From assembly GCA_039811225.1 (NCBI GenBank), contig JBDHYG010000009.1:1-64000 (forward strand): a stretch of DNA of 64,000 bases, read 5' to 3'. The notes under the pieces were generated by a model, which did not search any database, had not been told where the DNA came from, and was given only the letters and a program-made list of their open reading frames with translations. This document shows positions 9,428-17,535 of this stretch, piece after piece (the first letter of the stretch is position 1; the number at the start of each line of letters is the position of its first letter). The translations under genes were made by a program, and so were the position numbers. The stretch is from JAFDXJ01 sp039811225 (GTDB taxonomy: Bacteria > Bacteroidota > Bacteroidia > Chitinophagales > Chitinophagaceae).

Positions 9428-10999
9428 TTACAGCGAGTCATTACAATTATCATTGGCATTGCAATTATTGTTATCTGCAGCCGTAGCACAGGAGCCACTA
9501 CTATGGCGGTAATCCTCGCAGTCCACAAATTTTTGTGTTCCGGCCAATGATCCGGCAGTTCCATTTAAAATGGATTGAAAGAAAAAACAACTCCGGGAAG
9601 CTATATACTGGTTTACTAAAATAAGACCAACAGAATCCGGTAAACCAAAGTTAGTTTTATAGGGGGTGTTTGGATTATTGTCATCCCGATCAAGCCCATG
9701 GCCCATATCACAATCCAAATAAAACAAGGTGGGGATTCCATTGGCTTTGAATAATTTGAAAATATCATTCGTACATTCTATTCGTCCATTTTTATCTGTT
9801 TTATTGCCATAAATCTTATAAGGCGAGCTTATCATACATAAACTGTCTGTTGTGAATTTGGCATTCTTTTTTAATGAGTAATAATAATATTGAAATTCTT
9901 TATAAAACGGGAATACCTGGTCTTTAGCACCCATAAACGCTATCATTGGTGCCGGGGTATAGGCGCCGTTTTGCGTAAGGAAATTGTATTCGGTGGAAGC
10001 ATCTGAAACGGCCATAGAAAACGGGAACCCCGCCCACATTTCACAAGTGCCTATAATCTTGCTATGGTAATCTATGGTGGTATCACCAATATAAAAGTCG
10101 GCATTAATGGGCCCCAATGCCGTAGAAATGGGAGTAAGCCCGGCAGGTGTCTTAAATATTGAATCATTCATCGCCTGTGTGGGATAGTAGGTGATATTGG
10201 CCGCAATAGTACCACCGGCACTTTGCCCCATGACAAATATGCTATCTTCCACAAAAAGGTATGGCAGGTTTGTGTTCACCTGCTGGTTTTTAATGATGCT
10301 GCGCAGCGCCCCCCGGCCATCCTGGAAAGCCCGGTACATCGCTTCCATTTGCTGTACACTGGTTCTTCCATCAATCGTATTCTTTATTCTGCCCCGCCGG
10401 TACTCAATATTAAATACAATGAACCCTTTGCGGGCAAAATCCCGGCAGAACTCATCTTCATAATTCGGCCCACTGCAATCGGAAAAACCACCTGCATGAA
10501 AAAGAGCCACTGCATACAATGGGGCTTGCAGATAATTATGCTTAGGGTAATATACCGTATAATATAATGAGGTACCTACCTGGGTGCAGCCATCTTCATT
10601 ATAACAGGGATTACGATCGTCATCAAACTGGTAGCCATCAGCACTGTCTATTTTATCACCACTGTAAGAAGCATCATAATAATTGGGGATAGTATTAGGT
10701 GGGGCATTTTTGCCATAATAAATTTTACCTGTCTTAACAATGTCTGAATCGGCAAATATATAACCACGCATATCCCAATAGCAATTAGCCGGTGTACTAT
10801 CTGCCGGTGTAAGGGGCAAACGACAGCTGCGGTTTTTAAAATTATTTGTAAAAGTGTTTTCTACCCCCCCCCAAGAAAATGCAGTGTGGACAGGCGTTTC
10901 AGCCGATGAGAGGTTGGTGGTTTTTGGTATTTTCCAGGCAGCCGGTATAAAATGCAGCGCCAAAAAAACCATTGCCGATGAGCATAAAATTTTTTGCAT
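9428..10999 (-). CDS. Secreted alpha/beta-hydrolase (carboxylesterase-like)
   Basis: A 523-residue exported hydrolase. The N-terminus is a signal peptide (MQKILCSSAMVFLALHF). Around residue 170 a YAVALFHAGGFSDC segment resembles the oxyanion region, and the nucleophile elbow is GQSAGG near residue 250. A likely acid and His follow in YLDCDMGHGLDRDD. The family contains carboxylesterases and polyester depolymerases, so the substrate is probably an ester, but I cannot tell which. The C-terminus after about 480 is an unusual Cys/Asn-rich tail (NNNCNANDNCND) without a recognisable sorting domain. Codons 45-48 contain a run of nine G. The gene sits between the two delta-60 repeat copies, all on the same strand. 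Confidence 0.8.
   Translation of the reverse strand: MQKILCSSAMVFLALHFIPAAWKIPKTTNLSSAETPVHTAFSWGGVENTFTNNFKNRSCRLPLTPADSTPANCYWDMRGYIFADSDIVKTGKIYYGKNAPPNTIPNYYDASYSGDKIDSADGYQFDDDRNPCYNEDGCTQVGTSLYYTVYYPKHNYLQAPLYAVALFHAGGFSDCSGPNYEDEFCRDFARKGFIVFNIEYRRGRIKNTIDGRTSVQQMEAMYRAFQDGRGALRSIIKNQQVNTNLPYLFVEDSIFVMGQSAGGTIAANITYYPTQAMNDSIFKTPAGLTPISTALGPINADFYIGDTTIDYHSKIIGTCEMWAGFPFSMAVSDASTEYNFLTQNGAYTPAPMIAFMGAKDQVFPFYKEFQYYYYSLKKNAKFTTDSLCMISSPYKIYGNKTDKNGRIECTNDIFKLFKANGIPTLFYLDCDMGHGLDRDDNNPNTPYKTNFGLPDSVGLILVNQYIASRSCFFFQSILNGTAGSLAGTQKFVDCEDYRHSSGSCATAADNNNCNANDNCNDSL
10864..10872 (-). repeat. Homopolymer G9 tract inside the esterase gene
   Basis: Nine consecutive C on the plus strand, read as G in the coding strand, in the codons for Trp-Gly-Gly-Val shortly after the signal peptide. 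A one-base slip would frameshift the protein near its start. Confidence 0.9.
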
Positions 11000-11184
11000 G
11001 CAATTTTATTTTAAGGTGATGAATGAAATAAAGATACTGTTTTTTGGAGAAAAAACAATAAAGGTTTTTAAAAAAAGAGGGATGCTATTTCATCTTCCAT
11101 CCATATACCTCCACCTGCCTCGGAAAAATGGCATTATGAAATTTGCGGCATGAAGCGTGAAGATGAAAACAAAAAAGTAAACGG

Positions 11185-11220
11185 AAAAAAAATGCAGGCA
11201 TCTTTTCTAATACCCGCATT
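11185..11220 (-). terminator. Intrinsic terminator after delta-60 repeat gene (copy B)
   Basis: Minus-strand stem AATGCGGG with CCTGCATT (one G-U pair) and a T run, 22 bases past the stop at 11243. It is the counterpart of the hairpin at 7541-7576. The single change between copies keeps the pairing. Confidence 0.85.
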
Positions 11221-11242
11221 GCTGAAATTTATTTTATGCCTT

Positions 11243-13021
11243 CTACTCTTTAATAAACCGTAGTTTATCTACTTTGCCGTTTTGCTCTATCAACACAAAA
11301 TAACTGCCTTGTGCAAGGGAACGAATAGTCAATGTAAGTTCACTGCTGTTGTTGGTTTTTTGTTGCAGTATTTCTCTACCATGTATATCCGTGATGCGGA
11401 TGGTGGCGGTATATAATTTGTTTAAGCCGGTAATGGTAAGGGTACTCTTAGCCGGGTTGGGATAAAGAGAAACTATATTACTCTCAAAAATCACTTTGAG
11501 TGTATTGCTGTAAGTAGCGGTACCATTCAGGGCATTTTCTTTGATGCGGTAATAAGCAATGCCTTGCAATGGATGCTGATCGGTATAGCTATACTTGTTT
11601 TCCGTGCCACCCTTGGCCGGAACGGTGGCTATGCTTGCAAATTCCGTGGCATTGCTACTGCGCTCTATACTATAACTCTTCGTGCCGCTCTCGTTGAGGG
11701 TTTCCCAACTAATCGTTACACCTGTTTTATCCTGTACCGCTTTTACATTCTTGAAATGCGTGGCGAGAATATTATCGCCGTTGTAACGGGCAAGCAGGAT
11801 ATAACCTTCATCTGCACCTCCAGCGACTAAAATCTTTTGATCGGGTAATAAGCTTACTTCATCTCCATAGGCATTTTCTCCATAATATGTTGCTTGTATT
11901 CCACCTGTAGCAAAGCTCGAATCCAAACTACCATCCGTATTAATACGCAACAATATTAAAGGTCCCCCTTGAACAGCAACACCACCTGTAGCTATAATTT
12001 TTCCGTCTGTCTGAACGAGTACAGAAAATAATTCTGACCATTGCCCATTATATTCATAAAAGATACCACCGTCCTCTCCAAAAGTACCATCCACACTACC
12101 ATCTGCGTTAAAACGGCAAATAGCCATACTATATATATCATAGCCCGACTGACCTACACAAACTATTTTTCCATCCGGTTGAAGGGCTATATCATTGCAG
12201 GTATTTGCCCAATCTTCATTATCATTCCCAAACCCATATTTAGCAATACCAGCCACACCAAAACTGCTATCGACTGTACCATCTATATTAAAACGTTCCA
12301 CCATATAAGGCGGTATCATAGCGTAAGTGTTATACGTACCACCCATTAAAATCTTATTATCAGGCTGTATGATGACGGCTGCAATATCTATTTGTACCGG
12401 AAAATGTTGCCGGAAAATACCAGTGCCTGCAAATCCGGAATCGAGGTTTCCATCCGTATTTACCCGGATAACAAAAGCATCCTGTTTATAATATATACTA
12501 TTACCTGAAACACCTGTTACGAGTATCTTCCCATCCGGTTGAAGTACAACACTATTACAATAGTCATTATTCATTAAATCAACCCGTACCAGGCCATTGA
12601 GGCCAAAACTACTATCTAAACTACCATCCTGCTTACAACGTACGATACCGATATCAAAATTTGTAGCATTTTTAAAGATGGAACCCACTAAAATAATTTT
12701 CCCATCCGGTTGTACAACTAAATCTTTACAATGCGCTTCTTTATTTTCCACATTCAATTCTACCCGGCCATTGACACCAAAGGTCAAATCATTACTTCCA
12801 TCACTATTAAACCGATCCATATAATAATCCGGGCCGGCGCCACCACCTACAAGAATTTTACCATCGGGCAAAACCGCTAAGCCTTCTGTAATGCCTAACC
12901 GCTTTTGTACAACAATCCCATTATCACCAAATGTGGGATCTAAATAACCTACCTGGGCTTGTATCCATGAACAGGATAAGCTGGTAAGCAACAGCATAAT
13001 TGCCTTAGTAAAATTTCTCAT
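11243..13021 (-). CDS. Delta-60 repeat protein with type IX secretion sorting domain (copy B)
   Basis: Paralogue of the protein at 7598-9385, 592 residues from the ATG at 13021 (MRNFTKAIMLLL). A second ATG three codons upstream (13030) is possible but adds nothing to the signal peptide. Domain order is the same: signal peptide, about seven delta-60 repeats, a fibronectin-like segment and a type IX sorting domain ending KVDKLRFIKE. Compared with copy A the first 90 and last 170 residues are almost unchanged, while residues about 90-420 carry many substitutions and small indels. That suggests different ligands or antigenic faces on a common export scaffold. Function is unknown. Confidence 0.9.
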   Translation of the reverse strand: MRNFTKAIMLLLTSLSCSWIQAQVGYLDPTFGDNGIVVQKRLGITEGLAVLPDGKILVGGGAGPDYYMDRFNSDGSNDLTFGVNGRVELNVENKEAHCKDLVVQPDGKIILVGSIFKNATNFDIGIVRCKQDGSLDSSFGLNGLVRVDLMNNDYCNSVVLQPDGKILVTGVSGNSIYYKQDAFVIRVNTDGNLDSGFAGTGIFRQHFPVQIDIAAVIIQPDNKILMGGTYNTYAMIPPYMVERFNIDGTVDSSFGVAGIAKYGFGNDNEDWANTCNDIALQPDGKIVCVGQSGYDIYSMAICRFNADGSVDGTFGEDGGIFYEYNGQWSELFSVLVQTDGKIIATGGVAVQGGPLILLRINTDGSLDSSFATGGIQATYYGENAYGDEVSLLPDQKILVAGGADEGYILLARYNGDNILATHFKNVKAVQDKTGVTISWETLNESGTKSYSIERSSNATEFASIATVPAKGGTENKYSYTDQHPLQGIAYYRIKENALNGTATYSNTLKVIFESNIVSLYPNPAKSTLTITGLNKLYTATIRITDIHGREILQQKTNNSSELTLTIRSLAQGSYFVLIEQNGKVDKLRFIKE

Positions 13022-13182
13022 GTGTATCATTTTATATAACCATTTACTTTCTACTTCAAGATTGAAAAAATGAATTAATTATAAAGTTAATCATTTTCGA
13101 AAAGAAGTTCTATACTGTAATAAGTAAAATAGCAGTAGTTAAAATACTTTTTCCCCATTCCTAAATTACATTCACTAAAAAG

Positions 13183-13217
13183 AAGGGCAAAAAAAGGCTG
13201 CCCTTATGAGACAGCCT
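13183..13217 (-). terminator. Terminator of glnN with two alternative hairpins
   Basis: On the minus strand AGGCTG and CAGCCT pair (13195-13200 with 13212-13217) and are followed by seven T, a standard terminator 21 bases past the glutamine synthetase stop. A second stem, AAGGGC with GCCCTT (13183-13188 with 13200-13205), overlaps it and cannot form at the same time. Confidence 0.7.
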
Positions 13218-13237
13218 GTTATTTTTCATTTCCTGCT

Positions 13238-15430
13238 TTAGCGGATAAACAACATTTCGCGGTATTTGGGTAAGCGCCACACGGCATCGTCCACCAGGAG
13301 TTCCAGGCGATCAATATGATAACGGATCTTATCAAAATACGCATCTTTGATCTGGCTACAATAGGCAATAGCCTTGGTGCGGGTATGTTCCATCTGGTTT
13401 ATTTCTTTGCGTTTGGCAATCATTTCATACACGGTATTATATACTGCTTCAATATGTATGGAAATGGATTCCACAATTTTCAACTGGCTGCTCCAGGAAG
13501 TTTCCGGCAGGCCCAGGTCTTTCAGGCCTTTAATATTTGATACCACATGCTGCTGGTATTTTATGGCTACCGGTAAAATATGATTGATGGCCAGGTCGCC
13601 CATTACCCTGGCTTCGATCTGGATTTTTTTGATATAGGTTTCCAATTCTATTTCATGTCTGGCCTGCAATTCATTGGGCCGGTACACATTATTTTCTTCA
13701 AATAATTTCAAGGCTTTTTTACTTACCATAGCATCCAGCGCCAGGGGCGTAGTGGGTACATTGGGCAACCCTCTTCTTGCTGCTTCATGGTGCCATTCAT
13801 TGCTATAGCCATCGCCTTCAAATAAAACAGTCTTGCTGTCAATAATATATTTCTGTATGATATGCAAAATGGCAATTTCTTTTTTCTCACCCTTTTCGAT
13901 CAATGCATCCACTTCTGTTTTAAAATGCTTCAGGGTTTCTGCCATAATGGTATTCAGGGTAACCATGGCATTGGCACAGTTGGCGGAAGAACCTACCGCG
14001 CGGAATTCAAATTTATTCCCGGTGAATGCGAAGGGAGAAGTACGGTTGCGGTCGGTATTATCCAGCATCAGTTCGGGGATACTTTTATGCAGGTCCAGTT
14101 TCAAAATAGCTTCATCCTGTTCATCAAAATCTTCACTAACCCGTAATTCAATATCATTTAAAACCCGGCTTAAATATTTTCCGATAAATACAGAAATAAT
14201 AGCCGGTGGCGCTTCATTGGCACCGAGACGGTGATCGTTGCCGGCAGAACTGATACAAGCCCGCAGCAGGTCTGAATGGTCATGCACCGCTTTGATGGCA
14301 TTGACAAAAAAAGCCAGGAACATCAAATTGGTTTTAGGCGTTTTACCAGGCATCAATAAATTGATACCGGTATCGGTGGCAAGGCTCCAGTTATTATGTT
14401 TGCCACTGCCGTTAATGCCTGCAAAAGGTTTTTCATGCAACAGCACTTTTAGTTTATGGCGATGTGCCACGCGCTCCATCACATCCATTAAAAGGATATT
14501 ATGATCCACGGCAATATTCACTTCTTCATAAATAGGGGCACATTCGTACTGGCCCGGCGCCACTTCATTGTGACGGGTACGCAGCGGGATACCGAGTTTA
14601 TATGCTTCATTTTCAAAATCCCGCATAAAGGCATACACCCGTTCAGGGATGGAACCAAAATAATGGTCATCCAGTTGCTGGCCTTTGGCCGGTGGAGCGC
14701 CAAAAACGGTGCGGTCACATAATGTAATATCCGGGCGGGCATCAGCGAGTGATTCATCTATCACGAAGTATTCCTGTTCCCAGCCCAGCGTGGCGGTTAC
14801 TTTACTTATATTCTTATCAAAATAATTGCACACATCGAGTGCTGCTTTATTCAATGCCTCCAGGGCCTTTAATAAAGGGGCTTTGTAATCGAGGGAGGCC
14901 CCGGTATAAGAAACAAAGATCGTAGGGATACAAAGTGTTTTTCCCTTCCCTATTTCCATGATAAATGCCGGGGAGGTAGGATCCCAGGCTGTATAACCTC
15001 TTGCTTCAAAAGTAGCCCGGAGGCCGCCGCTTGGAAAAGAGGATGCATCCGGTTCCTGCTGTATCAGGGCGTCGCCGTCAAATTCTTCTATTGGCTGGCC
15101 ATCGCCTTTAATGGTAAAAAATGAATCGTGCTTTTCAGCCGTCAAGCCGTTTAATGGCTGAAACCAATGCGTAAAATGGGTCACTCCTTTTTGTTCTGCC
15201 CAGGTACGCATGGCATTGGCCAATTGAGAGGCAGCGCTTCTTTCTATTTTACGGCCGGCTTTGATACTTTGCAGCAGGCTTTTATATGCTTCATCATTTA
15301 ATAAAGCCCGGGCTTTTTCAATGGTGAAAACATTTTCCCCAAAAATCGTGGTGATTTTAGAGGACTTAATTTCAGGATGATGTTCAGTTTTTTGGTCAAT
15401 ATGCTTAATCGCATCAAAACGGAGTGACAT
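13238..15430 (-). CDS. glnN: Glutamine synthetase type III
   Basis: ATP-dependent ligation of ammonia to glutamate, cytoplasmic. At 730 residues it matches the large GSIII class rather than the roughly 470-residue GlnA. Typical GSIII segments are the N-terminal FGENVFTIEKARALL, the GLRATFEARGYTAWD region, the glutamate/metal-binding HEKPFAGINGSGKHNNW, and RLGANEAPPAI. The C-terminal third (about 560-730) is the class-specific alpha-helical extension. It stands alone with its own terminator downstream and a promoter candidate upstream. No PII or ammonium transporter gene is adjacent. Confidence 0.96.
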   Translation of the reverse strand: MSLRFDAIKHIDQKTEHHPEIKSSKITTIFGENVFTIEKARALLNDEAYKSLLQSIKAGRKIERSAASQLANAMRTWAEQKGVTHFTHWFQPLNGLTAEKHDSFFTIKGDGQPIEEFDGDALIQQEPDASSFPSGGLRATFEARGYTAWDPTSPAFIMEIGKGKTLCIPTIFVSYTGASLDYKAPLLKALEALNKAALDVCNYFDKNISKVTATLGWEQEYFVIDESLADARPDITLCDRTVFGAPPAKGQQLDDHYFGSIPERVYAFMRDFENEAYKLGIPLRTRHNEVAPGQYECAPIYEEVNIAVDHNILLMDVMERVAHRHKLKVLLHEKPFAGINGSGKHNNWSLATDTGINLLMPGKTPKTNLMFLAFFVNAIKAVHDHSDLLRACISSAGNDHRLGANEAPPAIISVFIGKYLSRVLNDIELRVSEDFDEQDEAILKLDLHKSIPELMLDNTDRNRTSPFAFTGNKFEFRAVGSSANCANAMVTLNTIMAETLKHFKTEVDALIEKGEKKEIAILHIIQKYIIDSKTVLFEGDGYSNEWHHEAARRGLPNVPTTPLALDAMVSKKALKLFEENNVYRPNELQARHEIELETYIKKIQIEARVMGDLAINHILPVAIKYQQHVVSNIKGLKDLGLPETSWSSQLKIVESISIHIEAVYNTVYEMIAKRKEINQMEHTRTKAIAYCSQIKDAYFDKIRYHIDRLELLVDDAVWRLPKYREMLFIR

Positions 15431-15461
15431 AAAAAATATGTTTTTTGGGTGATTTGATTAG

Positions 15462-15469
15462 CAAATGTA
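15462..15469 (-). promoter_or_regulatory. Possible -7 element TACATTTG for glnN
   Basis: Minus-strand TACATTTG matches TAnnTTTG and lies 32 bases before the glnN ATG. The region just upstream is very A/T-rich with a palindromic A/T block (AAAATATTTTT near 15490). No clear -33 TTTG is seen. Confidence 0.4.
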
Positions 15470-15564
15470 GAGATGTGGTATGTAAAAGATAAAATATTTT
15501 TAAAAAATATTTTAAATATGGGTATAAACTGTAGATAAATAATATATTACAATAAATATATATA

Positions 15565-16803
15565 TTATTTTTTCCGGAGCCGGATTAATTGCACGGCAAA
15601 TGGAGTAATCAGCAGGGGAAGTACAATGCTTCGGTACCGTACGATGGCACCTGAAAGCGTGACAGTATAGCCACAGAGGAATAAAATGGAAAGGGCATAA
15701 CAAAAGCAAAACAGGATAAATGGCCGGTTGAAGGAGATTTCTTTATGTTTTACAGCCAGGGCAAATAATACAATACACCAGAGAAAGGCCAGCTCCAGGG
15801 TAGATAAAATAGCAGCATTGCTTTCCCATTCAGAAAAATGCGGCCGCAGAAATGAGATATCAAAGGCAAAAGGAAAATAACTGATATAGCTGGTAAAATT
15901 GGGTTCGAGCAAGGGCAATTCTATTTGGGAATCGCCGCCCAGGATTTTAAATTCTGTTTGCTTCCTGACAATATATTCCGGGAAATTCAGCTCATCTTTC
16001 AAATAACCTGAGGCAAAGAATAACAACACACCAATGCCATAAACCAATGTGATGATCAGCCATTTTCGATGTGTAAAAAAATGGCATAAACCCCAAACCA
16101 ATAATGCAGGCAGTATTAAGAAAGCCAGGAAATTGCGAAGGGCAAAAATCACCATCAGCAACAAGAAGATATACACGCAAAAAAGATAATTAATCTTCCG
16201 GGGTTTGATTTGCTGGTGGAAGAAATAAATTACCAGGCCAATGCAGGTAAATAATAAACCATCTTTATGCGCACCACTGCACCAAAATAAAAAAGACGGG
16301 ATGCAAAAAATAGATAAGGCCGCAACGAGATGTTGTTTTTGTTTTACCACAAAAACCCGGTAAACAGCCACCGGCCCAAAGAAAAAAAGATAGTTCAGTA
16401 GAATGGCATTACCATAATAATTTTTAAATGTGGCCAGGTTACAAATTGCCATGATTTTGATGATGACATTACTCTTCAGGTCGTTCCAATAAGAATCCCC
16501 CTGCAGGAATAGATTGCTGCTATGTGTATAGCCGGAAGTAAACAGGTCTTTGATAAATGCAAGCGGGTCACGCAGCAACCAATCTGTTTCAGCCAGGCTT
16601 AATTGAAAATATTTCCAGGAATCGCTTTCTCCAACCAGGGCAGGCTGTGAAAAATATATACCATAAATAATGGCAGCAACTATCTTAAGAAGAAAAAGAA
16701 TACATAACAACTTTTTGCTCATCCCGGCATGCAGGAAAAAAGGGGTTTTGGTTACCAGCCAGGTGAATAGCAAACCATAAAAAACAGGTATGAAAAAAGT
16801 CAA
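15565..16803 (-). CDS. Polytopic membrane protein of unknown function
   Basis: An integral inner-membrane protein of 412 residues with about ten hydrophobic segments. The first starts at residue 3 and the last ends just before the basic tail RLRKK. A loop near residues 55-110 (GESDSWKYFQLSL, GYTHSSNLFLQGDSYW) faces out, and a FWCSGAHKDG motif sits at the end of a helix around residue 185. The layout resembles polymerase- or glycosyltransferase-like membrane proteins of surface polysaccharide pathways (Wzy/GT-C style), but no diagnostic motif supports a function. The closest neighbours are glutamine synthetase and a small unknown protein, which give no pathway clue. Confidence 0.7.
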   Translation of the reverse strand: MTFFIPVFYGLLFTWLVTKTPFFLHAGMSKKLLCILFLLKIVAAIIYGIYFSQPALVGESDSWKYFQLSLAETDWLLRDPLAFIKDLFTSGYTHSSNLFLQGDSYWNDLKSNVIIKIMAICNLATFKNYYGNAILLNYLFFFGPVAVYRVFVVKQKQHLVAALSIFCIPSFLFWCSGAHKDGLLFTCIGLVIYFFHQQIKPRKINYLFCVYIFLLLMVIFALRNFLAFLILPALLVWGLCHFFTHRKWLIITLVYGIGVLLFFASGYLKDELNFPEYIVRKQTEFKILGGDSQIELPLLEPNFTSYISYFPFAFDISFLRPHFSEWESNAAILSTLELAFLWCIVLFALAVKHKEISFNRPFILFCFCYALSILFLCGYTVTLSGAIVRYRSIVLPLLITPFAVQLIRLRKK

Positions 16804-16855
16804 CGTTTATTTTTCAAACAAAATAAACAGAAAAAGGGGGAATGATAAATAATTT

Positions 16856-17317
16856 TTAGTCTTGCCTGTGTTGCAGATAACTATACCAGCAAAGCCCGAG
16901 TGAAATACCTGCTGTATCTTCCGGTTGAAATTGCTGGTTATGATCGGAAATGGGTAAGAGGCAATTGAGCAGCAATTCATGATTCTCGGAATCATAGATT
17001 TCAATTTCAAAACCATTTTTAGCTAAAATATAGCCATATTGCCGGCCTTCTATTTCAATCAGGCCATTCCATTCTTCACCGGTATATGGCACCAGCCGGC
17101 CGATAATGTAGCCATGTTCATTCTTTATCACTAATTTATTGTGGCGCATCCCTTCTTTGTCTATCACAAAAATCCGTTGGGCCGCGGTTGTCTTTAGATG
17201 GCCGGTATGATTGGAGACATTATACGAAAAACGCATGTCTATTGCTTTCGGTTCGCATGATTGATAGAGAATGTAATGATCCAGGTCATGCTGTTGTAAT
17301 TTGATGCTGGGGTACAT
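16856..17317 (-). CDS. Small protein of unknown function
   Basis: A 153-residue soluble protein from the ATG at 17317; a TTG eight codons further up is less likely. There is no signal peptide or membrane helix. The sequence is rich in short beta-strand-like stretches (KLVIKNEHGYIIGRL, GLIEIEGRQYGYI, FEIEIYDSENHELL), loosely like the LURP-one/tubby barrel, but this is only an impression. Its stop lies 52 bases before the start of the membrane protein on the same strand, so the two could be co-transcribed. I do not recognise the family. Confidence 0.6.
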   Translation of the reverse strand: MYPSIKLQQHDLDHYILYQSCEPKAIDMRFSYNVSNHTGHLKTTAAQRIFVIDKEGMRHNKLVIKNEHGYIIGRLVPYTGEEWNGLIEIEGRQYGYILAKNGFEIEIYDSENHELLLNCLLPISDHNQQFQPEDTAGISLGLCWYSYLQHRQD

Positions 17318-17352
17318 AAGAAATCTGTTTTGTTGATACAAAGATAACGCTG

Positions 17353-17368
17353 ATCAGGCCCTCCTGAT
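17353..17368. promoter_or_regulatory. Inverted repeat ATCAGG-CCCT-CCTGAT
   Basis: A perfect 6-bp inverted repeat with a 4-base spacer, 36 bases before the ATG of the small unknown protein at 17317 and in the divergent region shared with the type IX secreted protein at 17536. It has no T run, so an operator is more likely than a terminator, but no regulator can be named. Confidence 0.3.
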
Positions 17369-17535
17369 ATGGCTTAACAATAAGATAATATAGCCTGTGG
17401 ATAAGTCGTGTCCAACTTTCAAATGCAGTAAAACATACAGTAAAATATTTTCACCGAAAAGCTTTTAAAACAAAAAGATTTTGTGTAGATTAGATTACAG
17501 CTATAACCCTTTAGGAATGTATTCTTTCATCCTAA

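Larger units (their letters stand above)
11185..13021 (-). repeat. Gene duplication unit B (coding region plus terminator)
   Basis: Counterpart of 7541-9385. Near-identity includes the signal peptide, the type IX sorting domain and the terminator region. The upstream regions of the two copies differ after the first few codons. Confidence 0.85.

Noticed and set aside
13833..14234. Plus-strand frame of 133 codons
   Set aside because: Antisense shadow of glutamine synthetase III; low-complexity Ser-rich translation.
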